Assembly (NCBI GenBank): GCA_920105805.1
Contig: CAKKTI010000076.1
Span: forward strand, 1-64,000
Direction: 5' to 3'
DNA: 64,000 nt
Source: Condylostoma magnum
Taxonomy: Eukaryota; Ciliophora; Heterotrichea; Heterotrichida; Condylostomatidae
Positions 1 through 12,237 of the stretch are shown piece by piece. The translations under genes and the position numbers were made by a program. The first letter of the stretch is position 1; the number at the start of each line of letters is the position of its first letter. The notes below the pieces were generated by a model, which did no database searches, was not told where the DNA came from, and saw only the letters and a program-made list of their open reading frames with translations.

Positions 1-1692
1 AACACTTAATACATAAGAATCATTCGAGCACTAAAAAGCCTTTATCAACAGATAACTCAAATTTAATTCTATCTTTACACCATAACAAAAAGCATGTTTT
101 TTTATAAAGTTACAGAAAAATGAAATTATTCCCGTAAAGGAGCTTTACCAAAAAAAGGTCCTATAATGACTTATTCTAATACAGCAGTGAAAAGCTGAAC
201 AAAAGTTTATCAACAAAGCTTACATAAGATCAGAATTAGGATAGAAATATATTTAATAATAGTCACTATTTATTTCCAAGAAACTATAATTTTAAAACCA
301 GATCTTAAAATTTAAAGCAGCTGAATGCTCATAATAATACCAACTAGGCATAAGTTAATACCAATAGTGATTTGAAAGGAAAATCAACATAATCCAGTCC
401 AAAATACAATCTTTAATTTCAAAGATTAAACAGAAGTTCGACAATTTCAACTAAGAATAACAATAAATCAGAGCAGTTTAATGCCTAAAAGTATTAAAAT
501 GATAAGCCAAGTAACGGTCTAGTAAAATAGCTTACCTTTCATTTTAATAAGCTTTAAAGGTAGGAAAAACAAGTAAATCTTTTCAATCACTCCTATTTCA
601 TGTAAATAAACCAAGCTGAAATGTAAAGTAGGATTCAGAAGCAGCATAGCTTAACTAAAAAGCCAAAAAGAATGCGCCATAATTTTTTAGCAAAAGGTTA
701 AAGGATGCAAAAGCTAAGATAGTGCTTGCCCCCAATAATTCAAGTACGAGTTAAACAGAGACTCACAGAAGCTGAGTCAAGAACAGCAGATTAAATATAT
801 TATTCTTTATAATGCTTTATATTCCCCAAGTTCACTTGTATATGTGATATTCATTAAAATGGAATCACCTAATCAAAATTAGTAAAATCAAGAACTGGTA
901 TAACAAAGTTAAACTAAAAGACATTTTAAGAAGTTTTTTATCGGTCCTCTCATTCTCTTATTGCTAAGTTTTGGCTTAAAGTCTATTTTACTATTTCCAC
1001 CCTGTATAGATTTACAAGGCACGGAATTCTAGTAGATTTATTTAACAAAGTATTTATGCTTAGGCCATTTTGCGTGGTTTATACTAATTTCAGTAATAGG
1101 ATTTTGCTATGTAGTATATTTTAATCTAAATAACACAAGACAAAGTATATTTTATGGTAGACATAACAATAGGCTAACTATCTTTTAATTTTCAGTAGTA
1201 AATTGCTTTGTGTTTTGACTAGCACCGATATTTTACATTAATGAAGATCTAAGTGGTGTCTTAATATATACATCTACCTACTTACTAGGCCTCCATTGGA
1301 CATACTTAGACCAAGGCTCCCTGAAAAACCTAAACATCTCCCTTAACTACATCCGTGAATGAACGAAATCCCTATGACTATGTTTTACTTTCTGTATTCT
1401 CCTTACACTAGGCCTCCTGGCAATCTTATTCTTCTAACTGTACCAAATATAAAGACTACTAATCTACCTGTTCAGCTATCTCACAGTATTCATACTAATA
1501 CTACTCTTCCTTATAGCAAAAAGATCCCAGTTCACCTTCCACCTCCACCACTACGCCATAGGCCTTATAATACTTCCTTTAACAGCCACTCCCTCTGCCT
1601 TTAGTCTAGCTATAGGAGGCATAGCAATGGGCATATACACGGAAGGTACAGCTAGATGGGGCATGGATAGCATAATAATACGACAAACTTAG
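1..1692 (+). CDS. polytopic membrane protein, 5' end outside the window
   Basis: Open in one frame (TAA/TAG=Q, TGA=W) from the window edge to a TAG at 1690-1692. The N-terminal half (about 1-850) looks soluble, possibly lumenal. From about residue 287 there are some six hydrophobic segments. The last holds a HLHHYAIG...LPLT signature followed by G-rich GIYTEGTARWG, an arrangement I recall from uncharacterised membrane proteins of ciliates and oomycetes. An ATG at 859 could instead be the true start, leaving 1-858 as a separate or non-coding stretch. The next gene starts 13 nt after the stop. Function unknown. Confidence 0.6.
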
Positions 1693-1705
1693 TTAATTTA
1701 ATTAA

Positions 1706-2551
1706 ATGTCAGCCTAGTGCAAGAAGTCCTGGGATGCTTAGCACCTCGATGCTTTCTTAACCTCATACCACGGATCCAGAATGTTTGGCAACCTTAAATC
1801 AGAAACTGCCCCAACCCTTTCACCTTCTATACCAGATGGAACTATTAGACCTAGTCCTAACTTCTTATCACCTTCGCGAGTAGTTCCCCCTAATTATCAA
1901 CTGAAGAAGGAGAATTAAGTTACTGAGTTTATGCAATGAAGGTAAAATCAGCCTAGACCTGTATAATTGAATGATAGGTTGAAAATAATGTAGAGGATGG
2001 ATTAGTTGTAGGAGGAGAGAAAGAAGATTGATTAAAAGTATCCTGAAAGGTTATTGCCTAAGACTAGAAAGTAATTGATGGAAAAGGAAAAAAGGATAAG
2101 AAAGGAGTATTTAGAGCTAAAGGATATGAAGTTGTAAGTGACTAAGTCGTAGAGAGTACTTACTAACACGTATAGAGATGGCATACTAGGAGTCGACTCT
2201 CCTGAAGCTTTTGCACCTCAGTCGTATTATTATAACACTAGCAGAAAACAGCAAAAAATGCAGAATTAAAAGACAATGAATGAGTTGAAAAGAAGTGAAA
2301 GTTTATAGAAGTTTGGTTAAACTTGCTCTAATATTGAATTTAATAATTAAAGTAAAGCTGCTTTTTAATAAGAGCCTGTAAGAAATAGGAAAAGACCCTA
2401 AGAACTACCTATTCATTATCATGATACATACTATGAAGTGTTTGCTAATAAGGGGCAGAAAAGAAATACGCATAGAGAGTAGAATTTAAAAGACTTAAAT
2501 AGAGGAAAGAGGAATTGGGATATAATATCAGGAGCTTATTTCAAGTTTTAG
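1706..2551 (+). CDS. basic coiled-coil protein, unknown function
   Basis: 281 codons from ATG 1706 to TAG 2549; a later ATG (about 1778, MFGNLKSE) could be the real start. A Pro/Ser-rich N-terminus is followed by a charged helical stretch (LNDRLKIMQRMDQLQEERKK) and a Lys/Gln-rich tail ending in NWDIISGAYF. NWDIISG-like ends occur in a family of protist cytoskeletal proteins, but I cannot name it. If TAG could not terminate, the upstream gene would run more than 200 nt into this one in another frame. Confidence 0.6.
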
Positions 2552-2588
2552 ATTTATTAAATACTACTATATCTACTATGTTCACCAA

Positions 2589-4148
2589 ATGATCCATACT
2601 TCCCAATCCATCTTTTAAGGGAAGAGTTCTCTCTTTATACTGATTATAGTTACAGGATTTATTTCTGGCTTTTATTATGGCCACCTTTTCGGGTTTTCCT
2701 TTGCCCTTTCTTTTCTACTAATTTGAACTAATGTTGCCTTGCTGTTGATAGTTTCAAATGAAACGGCTATTAAAGCTATATTTAAGATTAATCAGGGGAG
2801 GCCTGCATACTTACTGAGTCATTTAAATTAAAATTGACTTAACTTGTCATTAATCCTAAGAAATTTTATCGTTTTTTCACTTATAGATTATTTAAACTAT
2901 CACAGCTACTTTGCTATGAGTTTGAGTGTTTTTAAAGCTTGTATTTCTGATTTCTAATAATACTCCCATGCTAAGAAACAGGTTTGAAATTTTAAATGTT
3001 TGCATAAGGCTTAAATTCATCAGATTAGTCTACAAATTCAATTTAAGTTTCTTATTACTCACTTTACGCTTTAAATATAGGCTAGCTTGGAATTTTTAAA
3101 GTTTGTCTTTAAGTTATCCTTCTTTACTTTATGTTTTACTTTCTTAATGTTTTCTTTTAGCATTTACTTACATCTATTCTCTAAACTCTTTGTAGGTTTA
3201 CTGTATTTATTCAGGCTTTTGCTGATTTTGGTAACTGAAGCAAGTCTTATAAAGTTTTCTGTTTATTTGGCCCCCCCCTTTTCCTAGGAGTTTCTAATTT
3301 AGTAAAATCATTCTGTAAGAAGTAAGGAATTTGGTTGTTTGCGTGTTTATTTGCTTCATGGGATTAAATTAGGGTAATTGATTTGCGTCTTTAGCCTATA
3401 AAGGATTCAGATCTTTCGATTTAAGGCTTATTTCCCATTTTATATAATAATTATTGCAAACTAAAGCGTATTTGAGAGGATGCATTAAATGGTCATTATA
3501 AATATTACATCTTAACTATTTCCTATAGGCTTTATTCAGTTGTCTAATAGCTCTTATTATAATATTATGCTTATAGTTTCTATTCAAAACCAGTTAATAT
3601 TAAGTCATATTTTCAAATCTCCTAGTAAAAACACTATATTATAGTTTAAAAAGTATTATTTTTAATAGAATTAAATTTTTGGATAATTGTGTTTCCTCTA
3701 TTTCCTCTCAACTGATTTTAGATAAGCATGTGCTAATCTCCTTCTTGGTGATTTTACTTATAGCATTTTATGCAATAGCGCTTTCCATTACATTGCAAAC
3801 AAAAGCCTTATGAAAAGTTTGAACAAATCGAGCATTTTAGTTTGCCTATTTAAAATTTACTAATTGAATTTTTGGCAGTTATCATTGTATTTAGCTTCGA
3901 TTTTTATAATCATTTCTGAATTCCTACAACTTTCGGACTTTTTATTTCCTCGTACTCAACTTAATTAAAAGAAGATTGTGAAAAAGAGTTTTCTTCATGG
4001 TTTTATTCCTGGACTTATTGAATATTGAGATATGGGTCCAATACATCCTCTTGTTATGTTTGTGATTAGGATTGTGGTCTTCTATAGCAGCATGTAAACA
4101 TTTGCATTACTATTTTATACATTATATAAAATTTTGGAGTTATACTAA
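2589..4148 (+). CDS. multi-pass membrane protein, unknown
   Basis: 519 codons starting MIHTSQSIFQGKSSLF. Hydrophobic segments include LIIVTGFISGFYYG, FSFALSFLLIW, a long run near LFVGLLYLFRLLLILV (about 3190) and LASIFIIISEFLQL. The C-terminal part carries LHGFIPGLIEYWDMGP and IHPLVMFVIRIVVFYSSM. It does not match the choline-transporter-like family or any carrier I can name. The end may be TAA 4146 or the cluster of TAA/TGA codons from 4206. Composition turns strongly AT-rich after it. Confidence 0.6.
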
Positions 4149-4258
4149 TTGAAAGGTTATTGTGTGATTACTATTGTAATACAAAGTATGCACTTCTATT
4201 TTCGTTAATGAAAATAAGCCTAATGAAATTGAGATTTACAGTTATATAGCTTTAATCA

Positions 4259-4672
4259 TTAATTATTAGGCTGAATGTTCATGCTTTATATCAATTTAAG
4301 GAAGCATATTTCTTTAATAATTATTATATATAGTGAAACTACTTTTTAAATTACCATTAGAAACATAGGCTTTAAATTGTTAGCATGAACAATTAAAAAC
4401 AATTTGTTGGAATTATTTTATTAATTAAATTTTCTAAAAGTTATTTACTTCAGCATTTTTTGGAATAATAATCTAAATATAACTTCTTTCTTAAGCCTTT
4501 TTACGAGATATTCAGATTATTCGACTTTTATTATGGTATAGTTGAAATAGATTTAATATAATGCTTCCTCCACTCCTTTGTAATCTTTCTTGATATTTAC
4601 TCATTTAAAATTAGTACAATCTTGCATCTCTTTGCGGTTTATATCTATTTCTTAAACTGTTTCTTTGCTCAT
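4259..4672 (-). CDS. possible small protein, low support
   Basis: A 137-codon frame begins MSKETVQEIDINRKEMQ and stays protein-like to about VEQSEYLVKRLKKEV, then becomes hydrophobic. It lies in AT-rich sequence between a plus-strand gene and a minus-strand cluster. No domain is recognisable, and with all stops readable as sense a chance frame of this length is possible. Confidence 0.3.
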
Positions 4673-5035
4673 AAATATTTCGATATCATTATGACAATAA
4701 AAAATAGTCTTATAAAACAGAGAAAAGCTAGCCAATATTATTTTAATTCATTTTATTACTCGAATATATGAACCTATATAAGATAAATAAAGTATACTCA
4801 AATTGACAATATAATAAATGATAGTTTGATTATATCAATAATACCCACCACTTACACTTGACAAATTTAATAATTTCGATTATACATCTCAATATATAAA
4901 ACACTTTCATCAAACTTTATTATTCACGGAATAATAAACATTCAAAGGCTTATAATGTTAAAATGAATAATAATGATAGGAAAACAAAATTTAATTACTT
5001 TTTCACTTTTTATTTTTCAATATTCCTTTCACAGG
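4673..5035. other. AT-rich intergenic stretch
   Basis: About 360 bp of very AT-rich sequence with runs of A and T and no convincing frame on either strand. It lies upstream of the doubtful minus-strand frame at 4259-4672 and downstream of the minus-strand cluster 5036-7790. Confidence 0.5.
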
Positions 5036-5416
5036 TTATTTATATCTATGAGGAAATACAAATTCTTTAATCTAAGATGATAGGTCCTCCTCCTTTTTAT
5101 CATCAATTTATTCTTAGTTATTTAAATTTGATTACTGTTGTTTATCTTCCTTCTTCACTGACTTCTGCTTTCTTTACTTCTTAGCTTTTTTCCTTCTCCC
5201 TTTCCTCTTAACTGGAGATGGTGGTTAATATTCTAAAGCTGGAGGCACAAGGTCTTCAAATTCAGAGTCTTCGTCTTATATGATCCCTTATTCAATCTCT
5301 GGCACTTAAGGGGAAGGCAAGTTTTCTAATTATTGCTTATCTATATTATCTAAATTTGTCTCTGTAGGTTCCTACTAACTGCAGCAAAATAACAAGTGCT
5401 AAAAAATTTATTTCAT
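5036..5416 (-). CDS. small acidic/lysine-rich protein
   Basis: 126 codons. The start MKQIFQHLLFCC is followed by an acidic centre (IIQDEDSEFEDLVPP), then a Pro-Ser step and a strongly basic block (KRKGRRKKAKKQRKQK) and an acidic tail. The basic block could be a nuclear or nucleolar signal. The ATG lies 5 nt after the TAA of the upstream gene (5422-5424). No family recognised. Confidence 0.55.
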
Positions 5417-5421
5417 TTGTA

Positions 5422-5853
5422 TTAATTTTTACTATTTTCTAAAGGATTCTGTATCAAATGACCATATCTCCATTTAAGCTCTTTGTATGTTTGCCTGGTT
5501 TATTCATGCTATCTCGCTTATGAGGTTAGTTGATATTGTAATTCTTGTAATTCTGCTTGTATAACCTATCTTTTAGTATTTTCTTCCTACATGCACTATT
5601 AGAGCTATTACAGTTGAAGCCTTTTATTATATTATTCACCACCTATATTGTTGTTTTAGATTTACCTTAAGTTGTTTTTTTCTATATCAAATTCAATATT
5701 TTAGTTAAGAAGTTTAAAATCATGTACCTAATTTTGTATTGATAATTTTTGCCAACATAGTTCATTATATTATGATTATCTCTCTCTTAAAATTGATCGC
5801 TTTTCTTTTAATTTTTATAAAGTTTTGTCTAATTGCTCAACTAAAGCCTCCAT
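5422..5853 (-). CDS. coiled-coil protein
   Basis: 143 codons, MEALVEQLDKTLQKLKEKRS onward, predicted to be almost entirely helical with heptad-like Leu spacing and many Gln residues, most of them encoded by TAA/TAG. It ends NPLENSKN before TAA 5422-5424. It lies about 145 nt downstream of the next minus-strand gene. Function unknown. Confidence 0.6.
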
Positions 5854-5997
5854 TTTATTAGATTGTTTAAAACTGAATTGCTAGCAGTTGTATAAGCTAT
5901 TTAGAATCAATATGAATTTATATAACAAATTGATCTTATGGCCCAATATACTAAAAAAGATAGATTTTATATATTTCCATTGGCATATGAATAATTA

Positions 5998-6564
5998 TCA
6001 TAACTAGTTACTGGGATCTTATAAGCTTATAGTAGGTTTGGTCCTTTATATATGATTTTACTCTATAACTTTTATATGCTTTACATATTTAGAGTAATTA
6101 TTACCTCTAATCGCGGTTTTCCTCAAATGTCTTAACCATCCTTTGCTCTACAGAATATTATTAATATTTAGATTAAGCACTTTCAAATAAGTAGGCCTTC
6201 TTACCCTTAAAGTTCGCTTAGGACTTAAAAGTCGATTTTCTAATTAACTGGCTATATGCTTGTTATATGTCCTATTAGTCATAGATAAATTAGGATTAGA
6301 ATCCACAGACTTATTAAGATTTACTATTGAACTTCTAAAATCGCCTACTTTGCTTATTTGCTACGATGAATTTCTTCTCCTCTATCTTTATGTGATTGGA
6401 GGACTCTAAAAGCATTGAGAAGATTATCTTAAACTGTTGGCAAAATTTAAGTTTATTTAATCAGAGAACCCTATATCCACTACCTTTTCCTGTACCTAAG
6501 GAATTTTTCCCGATAGATTTTTATAAATATCAGGTGCAGTTTTGTTATTATATAAAACTTTCAT
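5998..6564 (-). CDS. basic protein of unknown function
   Basis: 188 codons starting MKVLYNNKTAPDIYKNLSGK. The middle is Ser/Arg-rich (QRQRRRNSSQQ) and the last third is strongly basic (LLSPKRTLRVRRPTYLKVL). It ends at TAG 6004 or TGA 5998. The ATG lies 2 nt after the first stop of the kinase gene upstream, in a different frame, so it cannot be a read-through tail of the kinase. An unrecognised frame-changing intron joining the two cannot be fully excluded. Confidence 0.5.
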
Positions 6565-6566
6565 TA

Positions 6567-7790
6567 TTATACTAACTCTTTACGGAACTTTTTGGACTTT
6601 GAATACCAGTTCTACAGGAAATCCAGGAAATCATACTGCCCAATTTCTTAGTACTATGTAATAAACTCATACTGTAGTAAATTTTCAGCAGATTCTCTTG
6701 ATTCTGGGTTTTTCTTCAACATTGAGTCTAAAAATTAGTTAAGGCTTTCTGTATAGTTTTGATTTCCTTGTATACCTGGCGGTGGATTGTTTAGTATGCG
6801 GAAAATTGCCTCAGGACCTGGCAGTTGTATATAGGGTGGGGATCCATTTACTAGTTCTATCAGTACAATGCCAGCCGACCATATATCAATACTACAATTA
6901 TAATTGTCTGATGATATTAACTCTGGAGCCATTCATGATGGAGTGCCTACACATGTATTACGGTTTTCTCTATCCACAGTTAATTACGCACAATAGCCAA
7001 AGTCTGCTATTTTTATCTCCCCGTTTTTGGAAATTAGTATATTATCGCTTTTTATGTCTCTATGTATTTTATGTTGGTGGTGAATGTAATTAAGCCCTGT
7101 AAGAATCTATCGCATTATAAAGCTTATGATTGATTCAGGGATGTTAGGAGCCTCATATTTAACAATTTAAGTTAAATTGCACTTCATTGGCTCTAATATA
7201 AGAGAAATGTACCCACTGTAATAATAAACCTCTTCTAGTTGAATAATTGTTGGGTGCTTTAAAAGTTTCATTAGACTAATTTCCATAACTATAGCTGCTT
7301 TTTACTTCTTTGACCTTGGATGAATTTTTTTTAAGGCTTTTATTTCATTTGTACTTCTATTTTTGACTAGTAATACCTCGCCTGAACCTCCTTTGCCTAA
7401 AAAGGACATTTCTTTGTATTTTTGCATTGGGTTTTCTTTTGTTATAGAAAAATTCGTTTTTACTATTTGGTGAAACTAAGTAAAAGCTACCTCTGTTGTT
7501 GTCATTCAAGGAGAATATTCAGGAGTTTCTGATATAATTGTCTGTGCTGTTTAATTTAAAGGATTTTGACTAGATAAAAATTTCTTTTGATAGCAGGAAG
7601 TGCAGTATCTTGACGCATTGAAATAGCCTAATCTGGAATGATGCTTTCTTACACTACAAGATTTACAAAATATTTTTTCTATATAAATTTTACTGCAAAT
7701 CTTACACTTTCGTCTTTTCATTGTTAATTTTATCTTTTTATTGCATCTTCCACAGCAAATACCCCGAAACACGCTTTTTAATAAATCCAT
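6567..7790 (-). CDS. zinc-binding STE20/PAK-like protein kinase
   Basis: 407 codons. Residues 1-75 are Cys-rich, with several C-x2-C pairs ([37 protein letters not shown]), consistent with a double zinc-binding module. The kinase domain follows: glycine loop [13 protein letters not shown]-type lysine in EIKALKK, catalytic loop [13 protein letters not shown] motif, then GTPSWMAPEL. All catalytic residues are present, so it should be active. In SWMAPE the tryptophan is TGA (6933-6935), strong evidence for UGA=Trp. The stop is TAA TAA TGA in tandem, 2 nt before the next ATG. Confidence 0.88.
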
Positions 7791-8071
7791 CTTATAATTT
7801 TTTTTATTGCTTGTAATGATAGAAAATGCAGATTATGTCCAAATCTATTATATATTAATAAATTTGAGAGAGTTTTTATCGATAAAATAGTGCTATGGTA
7901 TATATACTACAAAACACATTATATTTATGTGTAAAATACATCTGGTAATTAAGCATTGATTCAATTAAATAATTTAGAAACTGTAATCTACAATGATATA
8001 TATTTATCATGATGTAACAAGTTGCATTGTTTCTCTTCACTTTACAAAAGCTTGTAAATAGATTCTAAAAA
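7791..8071. other. AT-rich divergent intergenic region
   Basis: About 280 bp between the divergent kinase and the small gene at 8072. Very AT-rich, with no convincing frame, repeat or RNA gene. It presumably holds both promoters. Confidence 0.5.
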
Positions 8072-8386
8072 ATGGTTAAAAATTTACAGAATACTGAATA
8101 GCATATCAAAAGTAGACTTAAGGTAATAAAGCATATTTAATGCTAATGCCCACAAGATCTTAACCAACTATCAACATTGCATGAAATTGTCCCTATAACT
8201 TCTAATGTTACTATGATAGAATAGGGTACTTAAATCCAGAATTCCTTTAAAGTGGACTAAATCATTAATATTGATAGCGAAGATGAATAAGTTGTGCAGA
8301 AAACTCCAGCAGCTTTATAACTTAAATTTATTGTAGAGAAATTAAAATCCAATTATAACAAAACTAAGTAGAACATTTTTATTTAG
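8072..8386 (+). CDS. small hypothetical protein
   Basis: 104 codons starting MVKNLQNTEQHIKSRLKVI, ending in a tandem TAG TAA TAA at 8384-8392. It has an acidic centre (INIDSEDEQVVQKT) and a basic helical end. The Gln residues are largely TAA/TAG. Family not recognised. Confidence 0.5.
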
Positions 8387-8525
8387 TAATAAAATTCCTT
8401 TTGAAAGATTTAGCTATTGATGTTGTCATGGTAACACTGGTAATTTATTAACTATTGACTTAAATTATATAATCACTTAATAGTTAAAATTAAGTTAATG
8501 TTCCTATATATTAAAAATAATAGTA

Positions 8526-8969
8526 ATGGAAAGAGGATCTACCCCAAAATATGATTCTGTGTTAAAAAGTAGATTATTGAATTTGAGAATAAAGACTCAA
8601 AGAGATGAAGGAGAAGTAATTGCAAATCTCAAACAAGTATATAATAAGATGCTTAATAGATCTGATTATATACCCAATGATTATTATAATAGTAAAACTC
8701 CAAATATCGATACTTAAAAGTCAGAAAACAATTAATCGGATCTAGATTACACTGCTACTTCGTTTCTAGACTAAATAAATGATATTACTGCACTTAAATA
8801 ATATAAAATATAAAGGATTAAAAGCAAGTCTTATAAAGCAGCAAACAACAAAAAACCTTTGAATAAAATATTATAAAAGGAGTCAATTATAAAAAGAACT
8901 ATCAACTCTCTGAATATGAAAAGATAATCACTAAGGACATAACGCCTTAATAAAACAACTCAAAAATAG
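8526..8969 (+). CDS. small basic helical protein
   Basis: 147 codons, MERGSTPKYDSVLKSRLLNL onward, Lys/Asn/Gln-rich and mostly helical. It ends RTQRLNKTTQK at TAG 8967. There is no in-frame TGA until inside the next gene in a different frame, so TAG must terminate here. No family recognised. Confidence 0.6.
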
Positions 8970-9033
8970 TTATAAATTAATTTTTTCTAGTTATACTAAA
9001 TTTTCCCACTTTATAAACTCTTTTATAACAAAT

Positions 9034-9972
9034 ATGAGTGGATTTTACGAGGCATGTTAGCAGTACCTTAATGATTTAATACAGGATACATCAGGTAAAG
9101 AAAAGCCATATGCTCCAGTATATGGAGCAGATTGCCTACCCTCAATGGATTTAACAGATTCATTCGATTAACTTAAGGATTTTATAGAGAAAGATCAGAA
9201 ATAATTTTGTCTAGTTCTAACTGATAGCGGAATTGAAGAAACTTTAACTGTAAAACGTTTAGCTATTTGAATGCTTGAGCAGAAAAGTGAGTATTTTCCT
9301 ATATATTGCGAATTAAATAAGTTAAAAAATGTTGAAAATGATTTAATCAGCGAGTCTTTGAAAACCTGGGGAGCTGAACCTTATGAAGATTTACTGAAAC
9401 AATAACCAGTCTGTATCATTTTAGACGGATGTGAAAAAATTTAAGATAACAATGAAAACTTATTAATAAGTAATATGATTTTTGAGTAATTTTCTTAATT
9501 TAAAGTAATAGCCTTATATTAAAGAGAAAAAGCTTTAAAGTAAGAGAATTATAGAAATATTTTTGCTTATCATTAAAACATTTCAATCAGATATAATTAA
9601 ATAAAAGAAATTGTAATAAAACCGATTTAAACGGAATAATTCAGTGATTATTGCAGGAAGATAATGTATCATTATGACTTAAATGTTTAATCTACGGGAT
9701 GGGATAGCATTGATGACTGCTCAGATAGAATAATACAATGAACTGAGTTTTAAAAAATAAAAGATAATCCTTTTATATTAAATATGTGTATTATATAATT
9801 TAATACTATTTAATAGATGAGTAATAATTTCTCAAAAAAGATTAGAAGAGTGGAGCTTTATGAGGAGTTTTTAAGGCAATGGACAGAGCAAGAGAGCGTA
9901 GAAAGCTTATATTAATGATTTTTCTAATTAAATAGTAAAATGGACTTACAAATAGAGTTAATTCATTTTTAA
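9034..9972 (+). CDS. NACHT/STAND-like NTPase with degenerate P-loop
   Basis: 312 codons. About residues 50-75 occupy the Walker A position, but the loop reads LTDSGIEETLTVKR instead of GxxGxGKS/T. Walker B-like CIILDGCEKI follows near residue 130. Then come a NPFILNMCI step and an ELYEEFLRQWTEQES helix, the order seen in ciliate NACHT proteins. The lysine and serine/threonine that hold phosphate are missing, so ATP binding is doubtful. No repeat sensor domain follows: the gene stops at TAA 9970, 37 nt before the stop of the convergent gene. Family assignment is moderate. Confidence 0.6.
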
Positions 9973-10009
9973 GGAAAATTAATCTATTCACAATTTATTC
10001 GAAATATTA

Positions 10010-12028
10010 CTAAATTGCTGACTCTAAAAGTGACCCACATTGAATGCATTGGAAATTATAGTCTTTGATGCAGTCAATACACAAACTTAACTCTGGACAC
10101 ACTTTGCACTTAAAAATAACCCAACTATTATGCTAACACCACAGTAATTTTGTTTAGCTTTAATAGTAAGATAAAAAGCTTTTCAATACTAATTTTTCAT
10201 TGCTAGAATAATGATGCTGACAATTTTAGCACTTAAATTTACTAGTAACTTAAAATTGATAGAGTCTGCATATTGTACATAAATTGCATTTATCAGTCAG
10301 CCACATCGTATTATTTTTAGTATTGGTTTAGCAAAAAACGCAGGGTTAATATCTATTATTGTCTGTGTATCCTTCAATTTATACTGGAAGATCATACGGC
10401 ATGCCTAATACATTTTCATAGCATTGTTAAGCAATTCTATAAGGGATTAGTTAAGAGTGCTAGCAAGTTACTTTTATCTAGTATAAGTACTCATTACTAA
10501 AATCTCCTTATGTATACAAGTTAATTCGCTCAAAGAGACATTAGGAGCAATGCTCGAATTAGCAGCTTTTGAATTTAATTTATTATTTGTTTGAGTGCTA
10601 ACAAACTATCTCAAATGGTTAACTTCTTGCTTAATTGATCTTTTAAATAAGATATTATGCTTGGAAGCCTTATGCATTGAGATTCTGTAATGCTATTAAG
10701 ATGTTTTATCTATTAGGGAGGTAGATTTCATTTATACTGTTGTCAATTGTATTAGTAAATCCTTAAATAAAGGTTTAAATTGCCTAAGCTTCTATTCTTA
10801 TATTAGGGTCTTCTTATATATAGGGAACTTTTAGATTTACAGGAGGCTGGATAAATTTAGCTTTTTTAATATCAAATAGGTATTGGGGATTTATCATTGG
10901 TTTAAGTTCTCCAGCTTATTGAAAAGATAATCCCTGATTTATTGATTGATATGAATCCTATTAGTTTACTTAGTTTCTATCATATTGTTCGTTATAACTG
11001 TTAGAATTATCAGGCAGATTTTAGCTTAATTGTATAGGTAGCTAATTATTTAAGTTATCTTAGTTTTAAGCATACTAATTTAAAGGTAGTTATTAGGATT
11101 AGAAGCTATTTCGGTTGAATTACTGTATAGGTAATTAAGGTTAAGTATTCATAATTGGCAAATTACTAATATGTTTTGAGTTGACTTAGTTCTAAATACT
11201 GAATTATTAAGACAACATTTAATTTTGGGGAAATCTTTATTGCTTACTTTACGAAAGTATATTTATACTTTGATTAGCCCTTTATTTTGGGTTTCCTGAC
11301 ATCTAATCAAAAATATTAGGACTTTCTTATTATAACCTTTGGTTTGGTTATATATTGATTTAAGGAGCTGGTTAAAATTGACTATTCTATTGCATGCTAT
11401 AAGACTGTGCTTATTGTTAGTTTAATTATTAATTATCTCGCCTGACTATGTCTTATTTATTAATCGTTCTATTTGAAAATTATTAGGATCTGTTTTCTCT
11501 TTGTTTTAAATTAGCCGCTTAATCTAAATCCTGATTATGTTCTATTCTTTACTGTTCATTGTATTATAGATTTAATTCATTAGGACTTTCAATTTTCCGA
11601 CTAAATACAAAATCATTTTCATCAAGAACCATAGCATAAAACTCGTCATTTGTAAGAATACATACGGATGCTCTTTCATCGGCCATATAAACCTGTTAAA
11701 TAAAGTCTTAATCAGTAGATTTTTGTACTTCTAATAAAAAATCATTTTAAAAGAGATCTAATCGCCGAAAAATTGTATCTTATTACTTAGCTACAATTAA
11801 CTGTAATTATTCAATGAATTCTTCCAAACTTTTTGTTTTCATGATTTATTCCAATTCTGATTATCCTATAATGAATTTGACTTTATCTGCCCTACAATTT
11901 TGCCTTTATTATCTTACGTTTACTATGCATTAAATATAAGTATAAAGCAATCTTGTTAAGTTGGGCTCATAAGGCTTGATTTAAAGCAGCACTAATCCCT
12001 AATCTAATCTAATTATCTTCCAGTCCAT
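10010..12028 (-). CDS. Q/N-rich low-complexity protein with Cys-rich C-terminus
   Basis: 672 codons. Residues 1-145 are a folded N-terminal region (MDWKIIRLDQGLVLLQIKPY, then a helix near KTKSLEEFIEQLQ). About residues 170-390 are extremely rich in Gln and Asn, with dozens of Gln encoded by TAA/TAG, prion-like in composition. Residues about 470-670 hold many Cys/His pairs (CQHSNKQQ, CVFCQ, CNLCTICR, CQNCQHHY, CKVCPELSLCIDC), consistent with several zinc sites, perhaps RING-like. TAG at 10010 must terminate, since the frame has no TGA for hundreds of nt into the convergent gene. Function unknown. Confidence 0.7.
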
Positions 12029-12033
12029 ATTAA

Positions 12034-12237
12034 TTATGTAACAAAACAATACAAACTCTCGTTGAATTTAACTTGATGCTTAATACAATACTGATACATA
12101 CCAAATCCATCCCCTTTCTCCTTAAAATCCAAGTTATTTTGAAGAATAAGAAGTTCATCATGCTTTATCTCCTAATAATCGTAGTAATCATCCATTATCT
12201 CCAAATCAACGACAAGGTGAGGGACAATAGCATGCAT
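12034..12237 (-). CDS. small hypothetical protein
   Basis: 67 codons from ATG at 12237 (MHAIVPHLVVDLEIMDDYYD) to TAA 12034, with the next gene's ATG 5 nt further on. The frame remains protein-like upstream of the ATG (RVIKHAFLAQLGLEL), so the true start may lie further upstream, possibly behind an intron I could not place. No family recognised. Confidence 0.45.

Noticed and set aside
11839-12237. Long minus-strand frame fusing the small gene at 12034 into a 130-codon protein overlapping the Q-rich gene
   Set aside because: The frame of the Q-rich gene continues convincingly upstream to its own ATG at 12028, leaving a 5-nt gap like other junctions.
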